A stretch of 64,000 nt of DNA from G963663315 sp963665165 (GCA_963665165.1 OY761989.1:62001-126000), one strand, 5' to 3'; shown: positions 42,906 to 52,076, counted from the stretch's first letter. The notes: generated by a model from the sequence alone, not told the origin. Numbers and translations are program-made.

Positions 42906-43790
42906 TCAGGAGGTCAGCGCCTGCTCCACTTCCGCGTATTTCTGCGCTGTCCGATTTATGATCTCCTCCGGCAGCCGCGGGGCCGGAGGGGCCTTGTCCC
43001 AATCCAGGGTTTCCAGGTAATCCCGGACAAATTGTTTGTCGAAACTTGGCGGGCTGGTTCCGGGTCGATACTGGTCCATCGGCCAGAATCGGGATGAATC
43101 CGGGGTCAGGACTTCGTCAATCAGATGCAATGTGTCGTTTTCATCAAGGCCGAACTCGAATTTGGTATCGGCGATGATGATGCCGCGGGCAGCCGCGTAT
43201 TCCACCGCCCGCGTATAAATCTCCAGGCTCAAATCCCGAACCCGCTCAGCCAGGTCTTCACCAAGCAATTCGACCGTTTGCCGGTAACTGATGTTTTCAT
43301 CGTGGGCTCCCGCTTCCGCCTTGGTGGAAGGGGTATAAATCGCTTCCGGCAACCGGTCTGCCTGCCTCAGATTCGCGGGCAGGGCAATCCCGCATACCGC
43401 GCCGGTTTTCTGATAGTCTTTCCAACCCGACCCGATCAGGTATCCCCTGACAATGGCCTCGATCGGCAACGGTTTCAGTTTCTTCACGACTATGCTGCGC
43501 CCTGCAAGCGCCAGCCTGTCCCCGGCGCCGGGCACAACCTGCTCCAGCGTCTTGTCGCTTAAATGATTCGGAACCGAATCCGAGGTTCGCTCAAACCAGA
43601 AATTCGCAACCCGCGTCAGTATCTGGCCCTTGCCCGGAATCGGTTGGGGAAGAACGACATCAAAGGCGGAAAGACGGTCACTGGTTACGATCAGCAAATG
43701 ATCATCGTCCACATCGTAAATGTCTCTTACTTTTCCGCGATTCAATAATTCGAGGTCAGCGAGGTCGGATTCAAACAGGGCTTGGCTCAT
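42906..43790 (-). CDS. purC: SAICAR synthase (phosphoribosylaminoimidazole-succinocarboxamide synthase)
   Basis: 294 residues from ATG 43790, the long form seen in yeast and many proteobacteria. The motifs are 'RGKVRDIYDVDDDHLLIVTS' (residues 18-37), 'DRLSAFDVVLPQPIPGKG', 'VRGYLIGSGWKDYQ' and 'IIADTKFEFGLDENDTLHLI', then 'DEVLTPDSSRFW'. It couples aspartate to CAIR in purine synthesis. ATG 43790 has TTTGGA 8 bases upstream; the frame remains open to 43946, but that part shows no similarity to the family. Confidence 0.95.
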   Translation of the reverse strand: MSQALFESDLADLELLNRGKVRDIYDVDDDHLLIVTSDRLSAFDVVLPQPIPGKGQILTRVANFWFERTSDSVPNHLSDKTLEQVVPGAGDRLALAGRSIVVKKLKPLPIEAIVRGYLIGSGWKDYQKTGAVCGIALPANLRQADRLPEAIYTPSTKAEAGAHDENISYRQTVELLGEDLAERVRDLSLEIYTRAVEYAAARGIIIADTKFEFGLDENDTLHLIDEVLTPDSSRFWPMDQYRPGTSPPSFDKQFVRDYLETLDWDKAPPAPRLPEEIINRTAQKYAEVEQALTS

Positions 43791-43854
43791 ATTCATTTTC
43801 CAAAGGACTTCAATCAGATAATTCCCGGGGGAATGGCTGGATTTTACAGGAACA

Positions 43855-46128
43855 TCATCGTGGAACGGGTACAATGGACCGGACTCGACGAAATCCCTTT
43901 GGCAGGAATTTTCCTCTTTTCGCCCGGCTGTCGACATAGTTGTCAAAATCTGCGGGCTTCATCTTCAGGTAGCGTTTCCCACTGTCGATACGCAGGTTGT
44001 GACCTTCCTGGAAAACAGCGATGTCCACCACGAACTCTTCGCCCGACCTGAACTTTGCCGCAGGAATATTGATCAATCGTATGCCCTTGCCCCGGTTCAA
44101 CCGGGTCACTTCACCCACGGTAAAAATCAGCAACCTGCCCACGCTGGTAACCACTGCGATCCAGTCATCGTCAAAATCGGCGACCGGACGGGGCGCCAGC
44201 ACATTGACCCCGTCAGGCACCCGCAAAACAGACTTGCCTGCCTTGATCCGGGTACCGAGGTTCGAAAGGGCCGCGACAAATCCGTATCCGGCATCGGTGG
44301 CGAGCAGGTATTCCGATTTTTCATCACCCATCATCAAGCCCTGGAATGTCGCCCCGGGCCGTGGAGTGCAACTGCTGCTCAACGGTTCACCAAAGCTGCG
44401 GGCGGAAGGCAGGTCGTGAGCGGCTATCGAATAAGTCCTGCCGTCGGAATCAATCGCAACCAGGCTATCGCTGGTTTTCCCCTCGACCGAGCACAAGTGC
44501 CGGTCTCCGGTTTTGAAGTTCAGTTTGTCGATTCCGACATCATGGCCGGTTGCGGCTCGAATCCAGCCTTTGGCGGACAACATCACGGTCACGGCCTTTG
44601 CCGGCACCAACTCGCTATGATCCAGGGCCTTTGCCGCTGTGCGCTGGACAATCGGGGATCTCCTGTAGTCGCCATACTCCCCGGCATCCGCCAGCAACTC
44701 ATTTCTGACGACGACTTTCAGCCGGGTTCTGGATTCAAGCAGGTCGCGCAGGTCGTTCGCTTCCTTTTCCAGTCCCTCCTGCTGCGAACGGATTTTCATT
44801 TCCTCGAGTCTCGCCAGATGGCGCAGACGGGTATCCAGAATCGCGTCCGCCTGTAAATCGCTCAGCTCGAACCGCTCGATCAATTCGGTCCTGGGGTCTT
44901 CTTCGTATCGAATAATCCGGATCACCTCATCCAGATTCAGGAAGGCAACCAGCAATCCCTGCAACACATGAAGCCGGGCCATTACCGTATCATAGCGAAA
45001 CTGCAAACGCCGCCTGACCGTATCCATACGGAATTCAAGCCACTCCGAAAGCAGCGTCTTGAGATCGAACACCTTTGGACGGCCATCCAGGCCGATCATG
45101 TTGAGGTTGACGCGGTAACTTCTTTCCAGGTCGGTAATGGCGAACAGGTGCTGCATCAAAGCCTCCCGGTCCACCCGGTTCGAACGCAACTCGATAACCA
45201 GCCTGGTCGGAAATTCGTGATCGGATTCATCTCTCAGATCCATCACCATCGGCAATTTTTTTGCCAGCATTTGCGCCGCTATCTGTTCCTGGATTTTCGC
45301 CCCGGAAACGTGATAAGGCAAAGCGGTGATGACAATGTTGCCGTCCTCGGCCTGCCAGGCGGCCCGTTGTTTGATTCCGCCGTGACCGGACTTGTAAATA
45401 TCGAGTATTTCCTTGCGACTGGAAATGATTTCAGCTTCGGTAGGAAAATCGGGACCTTTTATGTGCTTGCAAATTTGGGCCAGTGTGGTTGCCGGATCAT
45501 CGAGCAGCCGCACACAGGCCGTCACCACTTCGCGCATATTGTGGGGGGGAATGTCGGTCGCCATACCGACAGCGATCCCTGAACCGCCATTCAACAACAC
45601 ATTCGGCAACCGTGCCGGAAGCTGCCGGGGTTCCTCCAGAGTGCCATCGAAATTGGGTACCCAGTCGGTGGTGCCCTGATCCACTTCTTCCAGCAGCAAC
45701 TGGGCATACCGGGTCAAACGGGATTCGGTGTAGCGCATTGCGGCAAACGATTTGGGGTCATCCTGACTGCCCCAGTTTCCCTGGCCGTCGATCAGCGGAT
45801 ACCGATAGCTGAATGGCTGCGCCATCAAAACCATGGCTTCATAGCAGGGAGTGTCGCCGTGAGGATGGAATTTCCCCAACACATCACCCACGGTGCGGGC
45901 GGACTTCTTGAATTTGGCGGTAGCGTGAAGTCCGAGGTCGGACATGGCGTAGACGATGCGGCGCTGGACCGGCTTCAACCCATCCGTGATACTGGGCAAA
46001 GCCCGGTCGAGAATCACGTACATCGAATAGTGCAAATACGCTTTCTCGGCGAATTCAGCCATCGGCACGGTTCCGATTTTGGCTGGCGCTTCGGTTTCCA
46101 GCAGGGTGGGTGGGGGCTTTCTCGCCAT
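43855..46128 (-). CDS. parC: DNA topoisomerase IV subunit A
   Basis: 757 residues. It has a winged-helix/Tyr domain with 'KFHPHGDTPCYEAMVLMAQP' and the catalytic Tyr133 in 'SFAAMRYTESRL'. The phrase 'YPLIDGQGNWGSQDDPKS' and the size mark ParC rather than GyrA, and no GyrA box is seen. The position of E. coli ParC Ser80 is Thr93 here, with Glu97 at the Glu84 position. It decatenates chromosomes with ParE, which is not in the window. It begins 10 bases after moaB, and the purC start is 64 bases beyond its stop. Confidence 0.95.
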   Translation of the reverse strand: MARKPPPTLLETEAPAKIGTVPMAEFAEKAYLHYSMYVILDRALPSITDGLKPVQRRIVYAMSDLGLHATAKFKKSARTVGDVLGKFHPHGDTPCYEAMVLMAQPFSYRYPLIDGQGNWGSQDDPKSFAAMRYTESRLTRYAQLLLEEVDQGTTDWVPNFDGTLEEPRQLPARLPNVLLNGGSGIAVGMATDIPPHNMREVVTACVRLLDDPATTLAQICKHIKGPDFPTEAEIISSRKEILDIYKSGHGGIKQRAAWQAEDGNIVITALPYHVSGAKIQEQIAAQMLAKKLPMVMDLRDESDHEFPTRLVIELRSNRVDREALMQHLFAITDLERSYRVNLNMIGLDGRPKVFDLKTLLSEWLEFRMDTVRRRLQFRYDTVMARLHVLQGLLVAFLNLDEVIRIIRYEEDPRTELIERFELSDLQADAILDTRLRHLARLEEMKIRSQQEGLEKEANDLRDLLESRTRLKVVVRNELLADAGEYGDYRRSPIVQRTAAKALDHSELVPAKAVTVMLSAKGWIRAATGHDVGIDKLNFKTGDRHLCSVEGKTSDSLVAIDSDGRTYSIAAHDLPSARSFGEPLSSSCTPRPGATFQGLMMGDEKSEYLLATDAGYGFVAALSNLGTRIKAGKSVLRVPDGVNVLAPRPVADFDDDWIAVVTSVGRLLIFTVGEVTRLNRGKGIRLINIPAAKFRSGEEFVVDIAVFQEGHNLRIDSGKRYLKMKPADFDNYVDSRAKRGKFLPKGFRRVRSIVPVPR

Positions 46129-46138
46129 ATCCGGGATT

Positions 46139-46666
46139 TCAGGCTTCCAGAAGCCTCGGCATCATTTCGACCAGGTTGCAGGGGCGGGTGCGGTAATCCA
46201 GTTGGTGGCAGACCAGTTTGTCCCAGGCCAGCCGGACCGCTCCGGTTGAACCCGGAAGAACGAAAACGTAAGTCCCGTTTGCGACTCCGGCCAAAGTGCG
46301 CGATTGCAGTGTCGAGGTTGCGATGTCATCGTAGGACAGAACCCGGAACATTTCCCCGAATCCATCCAGCGTCTTGTCGAGCAGGGGAGCGATGGCTTCC
46401 GGGGAACCGTCCCTGCCGCTGACGCCGGTTCCTCCGGTGGTGATCACGACCTGTACTTCCGGGCACGCAATCCATGTCGAAACCACCGCCCGGATTTGAT
46501 AGATATCATCCGCGACGATTCGCTTCTCGTGCAATTGGTGACCGGCGGCGGTCAACCGGCCAACCAGCGCGTCTCCCGATTTGTCATTACTTTCGGTTCG
46601 ACTGTCGGATATCGTCAGTACCGAAATCGTGGTTGCAATGAACTCACGTTTTACTGTATCTGGCAT
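46139..46666 (-). CDS. moaB: Molybdenum cofactor biosynthesis protein MoaB
   Basis: 175 residues. It has the MogA/MoaB MPT-binding fold: 'SVLTISDSRTESNDKSGDAL' (residues 15-34), 'VVITTGGTGVSGRDGSPEAI' (about 75-94) and 'FVLPGSTGAVRLAWD'. It probably adenylylates molybdopterin. It is divergent from moaD/moaE across 74 bases, so the two Moco sets may share a control region. It is the first gene of a long minus-strand run. Confidence 0.93.
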   Translation of the reverse strand: MPDTVKREFIATTISVLTISDSRTESNDKSGDALVGRLTAAGHQLHEKRIVADDIYQIRAVVSTWIACPEVQVVITTGGTGVSGRDGSPEAIAPLLDKTLDGFGEMFRVLSYDDIATSTLQSRTLAGVANGTYVFVLPGSTGAVRLAWDKLVCHQLDYRTRPCNLVEMMPRLLEA

Positions 46667-46740
46667 GGATTGTCCCTGTGGCAGCCTGGTTAAATGCTAT
46701 AGTATGCGGTAATTTCGCGTTGGATGATTTTACCTGAATA

Positions 46741-46974
46741 ATGATGGTTGTTACAGTAAGAACCTTTGCCGGCTTGCGGGAAAAGCTCGGCTTTGACAGA
46801 AAATCGATCGACTTGCCGAAACCGGTCACAGTGGCGGGAGTGTGGACGCTCATCAGCGAATCCGACGCTCCGGAAAATCTGCTTTGCGCGGTCAATCAGG
46901 AATACGCGATGCTGGACCGGATGGTCGCTGACGGCGATGAAATCGCTTTTTTCCCGCCGGTCAACGGAGGCTGA
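46741..46974 (+). CDS. moaD: Molybdopterin synthase sulfur-carrier subunit MoaD
   Basis: 77 residues with a ubiquitin-like fold ending 'FPPVNGG', the C-terminal Gly-Gly that carries the thiocarboxylate. 'VTVRTFAGLREKLGF' opens the family. It gives sulfur to precursor Z in complex with MoaE, which starts one base after its stop. Confidence 0.93.
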   Translation: MMVVTVRTFAGLREKLGFDRKSIDLPKPVTVAGVWTLISESDAPENLLCAVNQEYAMLDRMVADGDEIAFFPPVNGG

Positions 46975-46975
46975 A

Positions 46976-47425
46976 ATGCAGATCGAGATTAGACAACGGC
47001 AATTCGACCCCTGGCGTGAACTGGACCGTTACCAGAACGAGAGCGGCCTGTCGCCGGGCAGTTACGGCGCCTGCAGCGCCTTCGTCGGCACCATGCGGGA
47101 CTTCAACCAGGGTGAAAATATCAGCGAGATGGTTCTTGAGCATTATGCCGGCATGACGGAAAAACTGCTGACCGACCATGCCGTGGCGCTGGTGTCGCGC
47201 CATGGCTTGCTGGAACTTCTGATCCTGCACCGCGTCGGCCGGATCCTGCCGAATGATTCCATCGTTCTGGTAGCCGCGTGGTCGGTGCATCGAAGAGCCG
47301 CGCTCGACGCCTGCCGCGAAATGATGGAGCACCTGAAATCCCAAGCCACGTTCTGGAAAAAGGAAACCCTGGTGGATTCAACCGGTTCTGCCGGGCAGCG
47401 CTGGGTGGATAATATTTCGGGTTGA
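46976..47425 (+). CDS. moaE: Molybdopterin synthase catalytic subunit MoaE
   Basis: 149 residues from ATG 46976. Motifs are 'GACSAFVGTMRDFNQGENIS' (about 23-42), 'LEHYAGMTEKLL', 'LHRVGRILPNDSIVLVAAWS' and 'SQATFWKKETLVD' with the catalytic lysines. With MoaD it converts cPMP to molybdopterin. A GGAGG six bases upstream lies in the end of moaD. Confidence 0.95.
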   Translation: MQIEIRQRQFDPWRELDRYQNESGLSPGSYGACSAFVGTMRDFNQGENISEMVLEHYAGMTEKLLTDHAVALVSRHGLLELLILHRVGRILPNDSIVLVAAWSVHRRAALDACREMMEHLKSQATFWKKETLVDSTGSAGQRWVDNISG

Positions 47426-47507
47426 CGCGGGATTCGCAGGAACCGGCGAGCAGGGTGGTGGTGCAGGATGCCGCGGCGCTCCGGGTCACGGAGCACATCG
47501 GCGCGCA

Positions 47508-48149
47508 TCAATCCGGCGCGACCGGGTCGCCCGTGTAAAAGGCCGCCGTACGCTGCGCCGCTGCGCGCGCAACGTCGGGGTCCGTTCCCGCTGACTCGGC
47601 CGCCCGGCCCCACGCCGCGCTGCTTCCGACGATGAGCGCCTTTCCGTCACGAGTCGTGTGGAACGTTGCTCCGTCCAACTTGGGTTCGTTCGGCCGCGAA
47701 AGATGCAGTTCCATCCCCAGCAAGCCCATCTCCCAACCTACGCCCACGGCGCCGGGACCGAATTTGTGCCAGTGGTCCGACACCAGCGCGGTATGCGTAA
47801 TCGCAAGGCGCGAGCGGCCGGCGCCCTCGTTTCCCAGACGCGCCTCCACCCAACTCACGTCACCGCCGAACTCCCACGTCAGCCCGAGATACGAGGGACG
47901 CTCGCAGCGCCTGATCGTCCCGCCTGCGTTTCCTTCCAGTTGGTAGCGACCGCCGGGTTCGAGGCGACCGCTGACTGGCAGGAACCAGCGCGGGATTCGT
48001 TCCGCGTTCGTCACGGCGTCCCAGAGGTCCTCCACTGTCGTCGCGTAGCTGCGGGCGAGGGTGACCGCGCGAGCGGCCTGTCCGTCGCGCTCCAGGGACG
48101 ACACCGTGCGCTCCACCGCGCCGAGGAGGCGTTCAACATCGAGGTCCAT
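47508..48149 (-). CDS. SRPBCC / AHSA1-like domain protein
   Basis: 213 residues. The Bet v1-like part at about 38-150 begins 'YATTVEDLWDAVTNAERIPR' with 'WFLPVSGRLEPGGRYQLEGN', typical of AHSA1 (activator of Hsp90 ATPase-like) SRPBCC proteins, which bind hydrophobic ligands. The C-terminal tail is Ala-rich and unassigned. ATG 48149 with GGAGAAGCC directly before it is chosen over a longer reading to 48224. The gene and its flanks (about 47430-48200) are noticeably richer in GC than the neighbours, which suggests recent acquisition. The specific function is unknown. Confidence 0.75.
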   Translation of the reverse strand: MDLDVERLLGAVERTVSSLERDGQAARAVTLARSYATTVEDLWDAVTNAERIPRWFLPVSGRLEPGGRYQLEGNAGGTIRRCERPSYLGLTWEFGGDVSWVEARLGNEGAGRSRLAITHTALVSDHWHKFGPGAVGVGWEMGLLGMELHLSRPNEPKLDGATFHTTRDGKALIVGSSAAWGRAAESAGTDPDVARAAAQRTAAFYTGDPVAPD

Positions 48150-48227
48150 GGCTTCTCCGTTTCGTCCAGCAGGCGACAATTCTAGTGCGTGCCACTGCAT
48201 ACCGCAAATTCTTCTCACACCCACGCC

Positions 48228-48746
48228 TTACAAAAACGGCTCCACCATGCCGGCCAGTTCCGGATAGTCGAGTTTGCCGAGCCGGGTACTCACAAGTTGG
48301 CCATTGCGATCGAAAATCGCCGTGAACGGGAGCGCGCCCGCATTGTCGTTGCCGTGGGAAGCCAGTAATTCATTGCTGCCGACAATGGAGACCAGAGACG
48401 GGTAATCGATGCCGATCTCATCCCCGAAGGCGCGGGCCGAATCGAGCAAATCATGGGCAATCCCGACAACCTGTACGCCCTTTGCGGACATTGCGGCATT
48501 GAATTCAATCAGCATCGGGATTTCCTCCAGACAGGGCGGACACCAGGTCGCCCAATGATTGACCACCACAACCCGCCCCAGCCATTCCTCGCCACTGCGG
48601 AGTTGCTTGCGGACATCCGGTAATTCCAGTTGCTGCAATACAGCCGTTGGCGTGTTGTGGTCCGGGGAAAATTGCCGGACGCCGAACCAGCCGCCAGCCA
48701 GCATGAATAGCAGGGCGATAATCCCGACCAGCCAGTTTGTTTTCAA
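48228..48746 (-). CDS. TlpA/ResA-like membrane-anchored thioredoxin
   Basis: 172 residues. A single N-terminal membrane anchor (about 5-25) is followed by a periplasmic thioredoxin fold with 'VVNHWATWCPPCLEEIPMLI' (WCPPC, about residues 62-81) and a cis-Pro in 'ALPFTAIFD'. It is likely a reductant of periplasmic disulfides or cytochrome c apoproteins. It lies 27 bases downstream of dsbD, the membrane protein that passes electrons to such proteins, so the two probably work together. Confidence 0.85.
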   Translation of the reverse strand: MKTNWLVGIIALLFMLAGGWFGVRQFSPDHNTPTAVLQQLELPDVRKQLRSGEEWLGRVVVVNHWATWCPPCLEEIPMLIEFNAAMSAKGVQVVGIAHDLLDSARAFGDEIGIDYPSLVSIVGSNELLASHGNDNAGALPFTAIFDRNGQLVSTRLGKLDYPELAGMVEPFL

Positions 48747-48773
48747 CGCAACGCCCCCCGGTAGTTCCTGCGG

Positions 48774-50657
48774 CTACAACTCCGAAAGCAGGACCAGAAA
48801 TTCCTCACTGTCCATATAACCGTAAAATCCCCTGTCGTCCAGCACTTGCCCATTCTCATCCAGGAATATGGTCGCGGGCGGCCCGAAAACCCCGAATTTC
48901 CGCTTTAACTGTTTCTTCGATTCATCCTTCGGGTCGGTCACGTCAATTTGCAGGGCGACAAACCCGGCCTTCAGTTTCTCCTTGACCCGCGGGTCGGCAA
49001 AAGTGGCTTCCTCCATCCTGACACAATCAACGCACCAGTCCGCGTAATAATCGATCAGCACTTTCCGGTTGTTCGATTTTGCCATCGCAAGTTGTTCCTG
49101 CAATTCTGCCGAATCGGACACCCGGATAAACACAGGCTCATCCATCCGGGCCGACTGCACAGCTCCGACAGAGCCCCCGGTTGCGGGGAAACTGCTGAAC
49201 AGCGAGGGCGGCAACGGCCTTAAAATATCCCTTTGACCGGCCAGGCCACCGACAACCGCCACGATGCCCCATACCAGCAAGATGATTCCCGCCCCCTTTT
49301 CGAGCCGCTGCCAGTTTGAAACCGGATCGTCATTTCGCCGGACAGCCCCGGCAAAGACACTGAGCATGATGAAAAAGCCCCCCCACAGCAACAGAACCGG
49401 GATTTGCGGAAGCGTCCCCAGGAACCAGATCGCCAGGGCGATCAGCATGACTCCGAATCCCTGCCTGATTTTTTCCATCCACGGACCGGCGCGGGGAATA
49501 AGATATCCCGCCCCCACGCCCAACGCGATCAAGGGTATTCCCATTCCGATTGCCATCGTAAACATCAGTTCAGCCCCCAGCAGCGCGCTGCCGCTGGCTA
49601 TTGCAATTCCAAGCACGGAAATCAATACCGGGGACACGCAAGCGCCGATAATCAGCGCGGAAAACAGGCCCAGCAGGAAAACCAGTGGAACGGATCCGAC
49701 CAGGCTCCGGGTGTGGCGCTGGATCCTTTCCTGGACGGCGCCCGGAACCTGGAACGTAAAAACGCCAAACATCGCCATAGCCATGACGACGAGCAACACG
49801 CTCAGCAGGCCAATCGCCCAGACATTCTGGAAATACGCCTGGAGCTGGTCTCCCGTAGCGCCTGCAAGCGCGCCCATGGCGGCCCAGGTCACCGAGGTTC
49901 CGAGAACATAGGACAACGCAATCAACCCGCCTCTTGTCCGGGTCAGGGATTGTCCCTGGCCCGCCAGAATGCTCGACAGGACCGGAATCATCGGCAGCAC
50001 GCAGGGGGTGAAGGTGAGCAAAAGTCCCGCGGCAAAAGCCGCCAGAAAAAGAGCGGGCGTGGACCGGTTCCGGGTTTGGTCGTTACCGGCGGCGGTGCCG
50101 GACGGCAGGTTGACCACAAGGGCGTCCGCCAGATTGGAAAGGTCGAACGTCTGATTGACGGGGGAGTAGCAAATCCCGTCATTGGCGCATCCCTGGTAGC
50201 TGGCATGCAGTGTCAGCCCGGCAATATCCCGCGAAAATCCGACCGGCGCCGTAAAATCCGCGTCATAAATCTCCACCTCGCCAAAATACGGGTCCTGTTT
50301 GGTTTTCCCCGCAGGCAACGCAACCGATTCAATCGAATCTCCGGGCTGCGTGGTGAATTGAATCTTGTCCCGGTAAAGATAATAGTCCTCGGCAATCCGG
50401 AAATCCGCGCTCACCCTGTTTTTCGAAACGGCGTGTATGGTCAGCCGGAAGGCTTCATCGACTGGCAGGAATTCCTGTTGCGCAAAGCTGGCCCCGAACA
50501 ATGAACGCACGTCCTTTGCCAGGCCCGGTTGCGGAAGATCCTCCTGCAGGGTTTGCGCATGGGACGCGAAGCCACCCCCGAATTGTAAAATCAGGACGAG
50601 CGCAGCCACGAATCCTGAAATTACGGGTAATCCGGCAATCAGCGGTTTTTTGGTCAT
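48774..50657 (-). CDS. dsbD: Thiol:disulfide interchange protein DsbD
   Basis: 627 residues with three domains. The periplasmic alpha domain (about 50-180) has cysteines in 'YQGCANDGICYSPV'. The membrane core of eight segments has cysteines in 'LLTFTPCVLPMIPVLSSILA' and 'IIGACVSPVLIS'. The C-terminal thioredoxin domain has 'YYADWCVDCVRMEEATF' near 545. An N-terminal signal/anchor is at about 8-35. It moves electrons from cytoplasmic thioredoxin to periplasmic proteins. It is co-transcribed with the TlpA-like gene and divergent from fxsA. Confidence 0.93.
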   Translation of the reverse strand: MTKKPLIAGLPVISGFVAALVLILQFGGGFASHAQTLQEDLPQPGLAKDVRSLFGASFAQQEFLPVDEAFRLTIHAVSKNRVSADFRIAEDYYLYRDKIQFTTQPGDSIESVALPAGKTKQDPYFGEVEIYDADFTAPVGFSRDIAGLTLHASYQGCANDGICYSPVNQTFDLSNLADALVVNLPSGTAAGNDQTRNRSTPALFLAAFAAGLLLTFTPCVLPMIPVLSSILAGQGQSLTRTRGGLIALSYVLGTSVTWAAMGALAGATGDQLQAYFQNVWAIGLLSVLLVVMAMAMFGVFTFQVPGAVQERIQRHTRSLVGSVPLVFLLGLFSALIIGACVSPVLISVLGIAIASGSALLGAELMFTMAIGMGIPLIALGVGAGYLIPRAGPWMEKIRQGFGVMLIALAIWFLGTLPQIPVLLLWGGFFIMLSVFAGAVRRNDDPVSNWQRLEKGAGIILLVWGIVAVVGGLAGQRDILRPLPPSLFSSFPATGGSVGAVQSARMDEPVFIRVSDSAELQEQLAMAKSNNRKVLIDYYADWCVDCVRMEEATFADPRVKEKLKAGFVALQIDVTDPKDESKKQLKRKFGVFGPPATIFLDENGQVLDDRGFYGYMDSEEFLVLLSEL

Positions 50658-50715
50658 GCCTGAAATGTGTATCCGATCTGCCCGATATCAATCCGGGTCA
50701 TGTAAAATATACCAG

Positions 50716-51171
50716 ATGAAAGCCCTGTTTTTGATTTTTCTCATCGTCCCGCTGGTCGAAATCTACCTGCTCATCGAGATTGGCTCCGTGATTGGCGCCG
50801 GGACAACGATATTCCTGGTGGTGTTCACCGCGCTGCTCGGCGCATTTCTGGTCAGGGTGCAGGGGTTTTCAACCCTCGGCAGGGTGCAGATGCAGTTGCT
50901 GAAGGGGCAGATACCCGCGCTTGCGGTGATCGAAGGGCTATTCCTGTTTATTGCCGGAGCATTATTGCTGACACCCGGATTTTTCACCGACACCCTCGGG
51001 TTTATCTTCCTCACCCCGCCCCTGCGCCGATGGATCATCCGGACCATACTGAAAAAGGGACTGTTGCGCGGCGCCAATCCTGTAACCGGACAAGCCCGGT
51101 CCACTGCCGAATCGAAAGACACTCCGCGGTCGAACCGGGTGATAGAAGGCGAATACAAGGATCTGGACTGA
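50716..51171 (+). CDS. fxsA: FxsA family membrane protein
   Basis: 151 residues from ATG 50716. There are three to four hydrophobic segments: 'LFLIFLIVPLVEIYLLIEIG', a second at about 28-48, and 'GLFLFIAGALLLTPGFFTD' with the family motif LLxPGFxTDxxG. In E. coli, FxsA lessens exclusion of phage T7 by the F plasmid; its normal role is unknown. The charged tail ends 'VIEGEYKDLD', as in other FxsA proteins. Confidence 0.9.
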   Translation: MKALFLIFLIVPLVEIYLLIEIGSVIGAGTTIFLVVFTALLGAFLVRVQGFSTLGRVQMQLLKGQIPALAVIEGLFLFIAGALLLTPGFFTDTLGFIFLTPPLRRWIIRTILKKGLLRGANPVTGQARSTAESKDTPRSNRVIEGEYKDLD

Positions 51172-51190
51172 TCCGACTCTGGCCAGTCCG

Positions 51191-51901
51191 GTGCAGAACA
51201 TCCAACGCGGGGACGATAATTTGTCTGCATTTCAATCTCTCAGCTATCAGGAACTGCGGGAATGCACCGTTGAAGCGCTTCGGTCAGCAGAAAGCACGCG
51301 GGCGGACGTACTGCTGATCGAGGCTCGTGGCGACCAGGCGATTCTCAAGGATTACTCCGGCTCGAACAAGGGTTTCAGGTGGTTTGTGGCGCCTTTGCTG
51401 GTCTACCGTGAGATCCGGGCGCTGCGCGCTCTGGATGAGGTGCAGGGAGTGCCCGGATTCATCCGGAAACTGTCCGCCCGGACATTCCTGATCGAGTTTA
51501 TTCCGGCCCGGCAGATCGGCCTGGCAGAGGAAGGGATCGACTGGGTGCAGTTCATTCCACGGATCGAGGCGCTGATCGGCGCGCTCCACGATAAAGGAGT
51601 GGTTCATGGCGACCTGCGCAATACGACCAACATTCTGGCGACGCCGCAACAGCGCCCGGTATTGGTCGATTTCGTCTCGGCCGTCCATCGCGGTCATCGT
51701 TTCAATGTCCTCTCGCTGATCCTGTTCAAGCTGTGCCAGCCGATTGACCATGGCGCGGTATTCAAACTGAAGGAGAAATACGCCCCGCAACTGATCACGC
51801 CCGCGGAATGCCTTCGGCACGCGAACCCAGGGCGGATCGAGACAGCCGCCCGGTGGCTTTCCGTGCGTATCCGTAATCTGGTGCAAATCATTTTCCCCTG
51901 A
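51191..51901 (+). CDS. Small protein-kinase-like (RIO/LPS-kinase-like) protein
   Basis: 236 residues from GTG 51191; TTG 51221, with GGGGACG upstream, is also possible. The catalytic loop 'DKGVVHGDLRNTTNILA' (about 135-152) and metal loop 'PVLVDFVSAVHRG' show a kinase-like fold. 'QAILKDYSGSNKGFRWF' may hold the ATP-binding lysine. The glycine-rich loop is not obvious. It could phosphorylate a sugar, lipid or protein. Its hydrophobic C-terminus 'RIRNLVQIIFP' may touch the membrane. It lies between fxsA and groES and is not clearly tied to either. Confidence 0.65.
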   Translation: MQNIQRGDDNLSAFQSLSYQELRECTVEALRSAESTRADVLLIEARGDQAILKDYSGSNKGFRWFVAPLLVYREIRALRALDEVQGVPGFIRKLSARTFLIEFIPARQIGLAEEGIDWVQFIPRIEALIGALHDKGVVHGDLRNTTNILATPQQRPVLVDFVSAVHRGHRFNVLSLILFKLCQPIDHGAVFKLKEKYAPQLITPAECLRHANPGRIETAARWLSVRIRNLVQIIFP

Positions 51902-51949
51902 AGCCAGCCCCTTTTGCCCCGGACCGATCAAAAAATATCGGTTTCGCCC

Positions 51950-51977
51950 TTGACTTTTGAATCTTCGTCACTATATT
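51950..51977 (+). promoter_or_regulatory. Promoter of groES-groEL
   Basis: TTGACT (51950-51955) and TATATT (51972-51977) are separated by 16 bases, a good sigma70-type promoter. The -10 element touches the first arm of the CIRCE operator, so a bound HrcA would cover it. Confidence 0.8.
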
Positions 51978-52002
51978 AGCACTCGCTCAAGGTGAGTGCT
52001 AA
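51976..52002. promoter_or_regulatory. CIRCE operator (HrcA-binding)
   Basis: TTAGCACTC (51976-51984) and GAGTGCTAA (51994-52002) form a perfect 9-bp inverted repeat with a 9-base spacer, exactly the CIRCE consensus. HrcA represses groESL through CIRCE until heat stress. hrcA itself is not in the window. Confidence 0.97.
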
Positions 52003-52076
52003 CAAACATGATCATCATCGTCTGTCGCTCACCGGATTCACTTGATTTTTAACCAAACAACAGGAGATATGAACGT

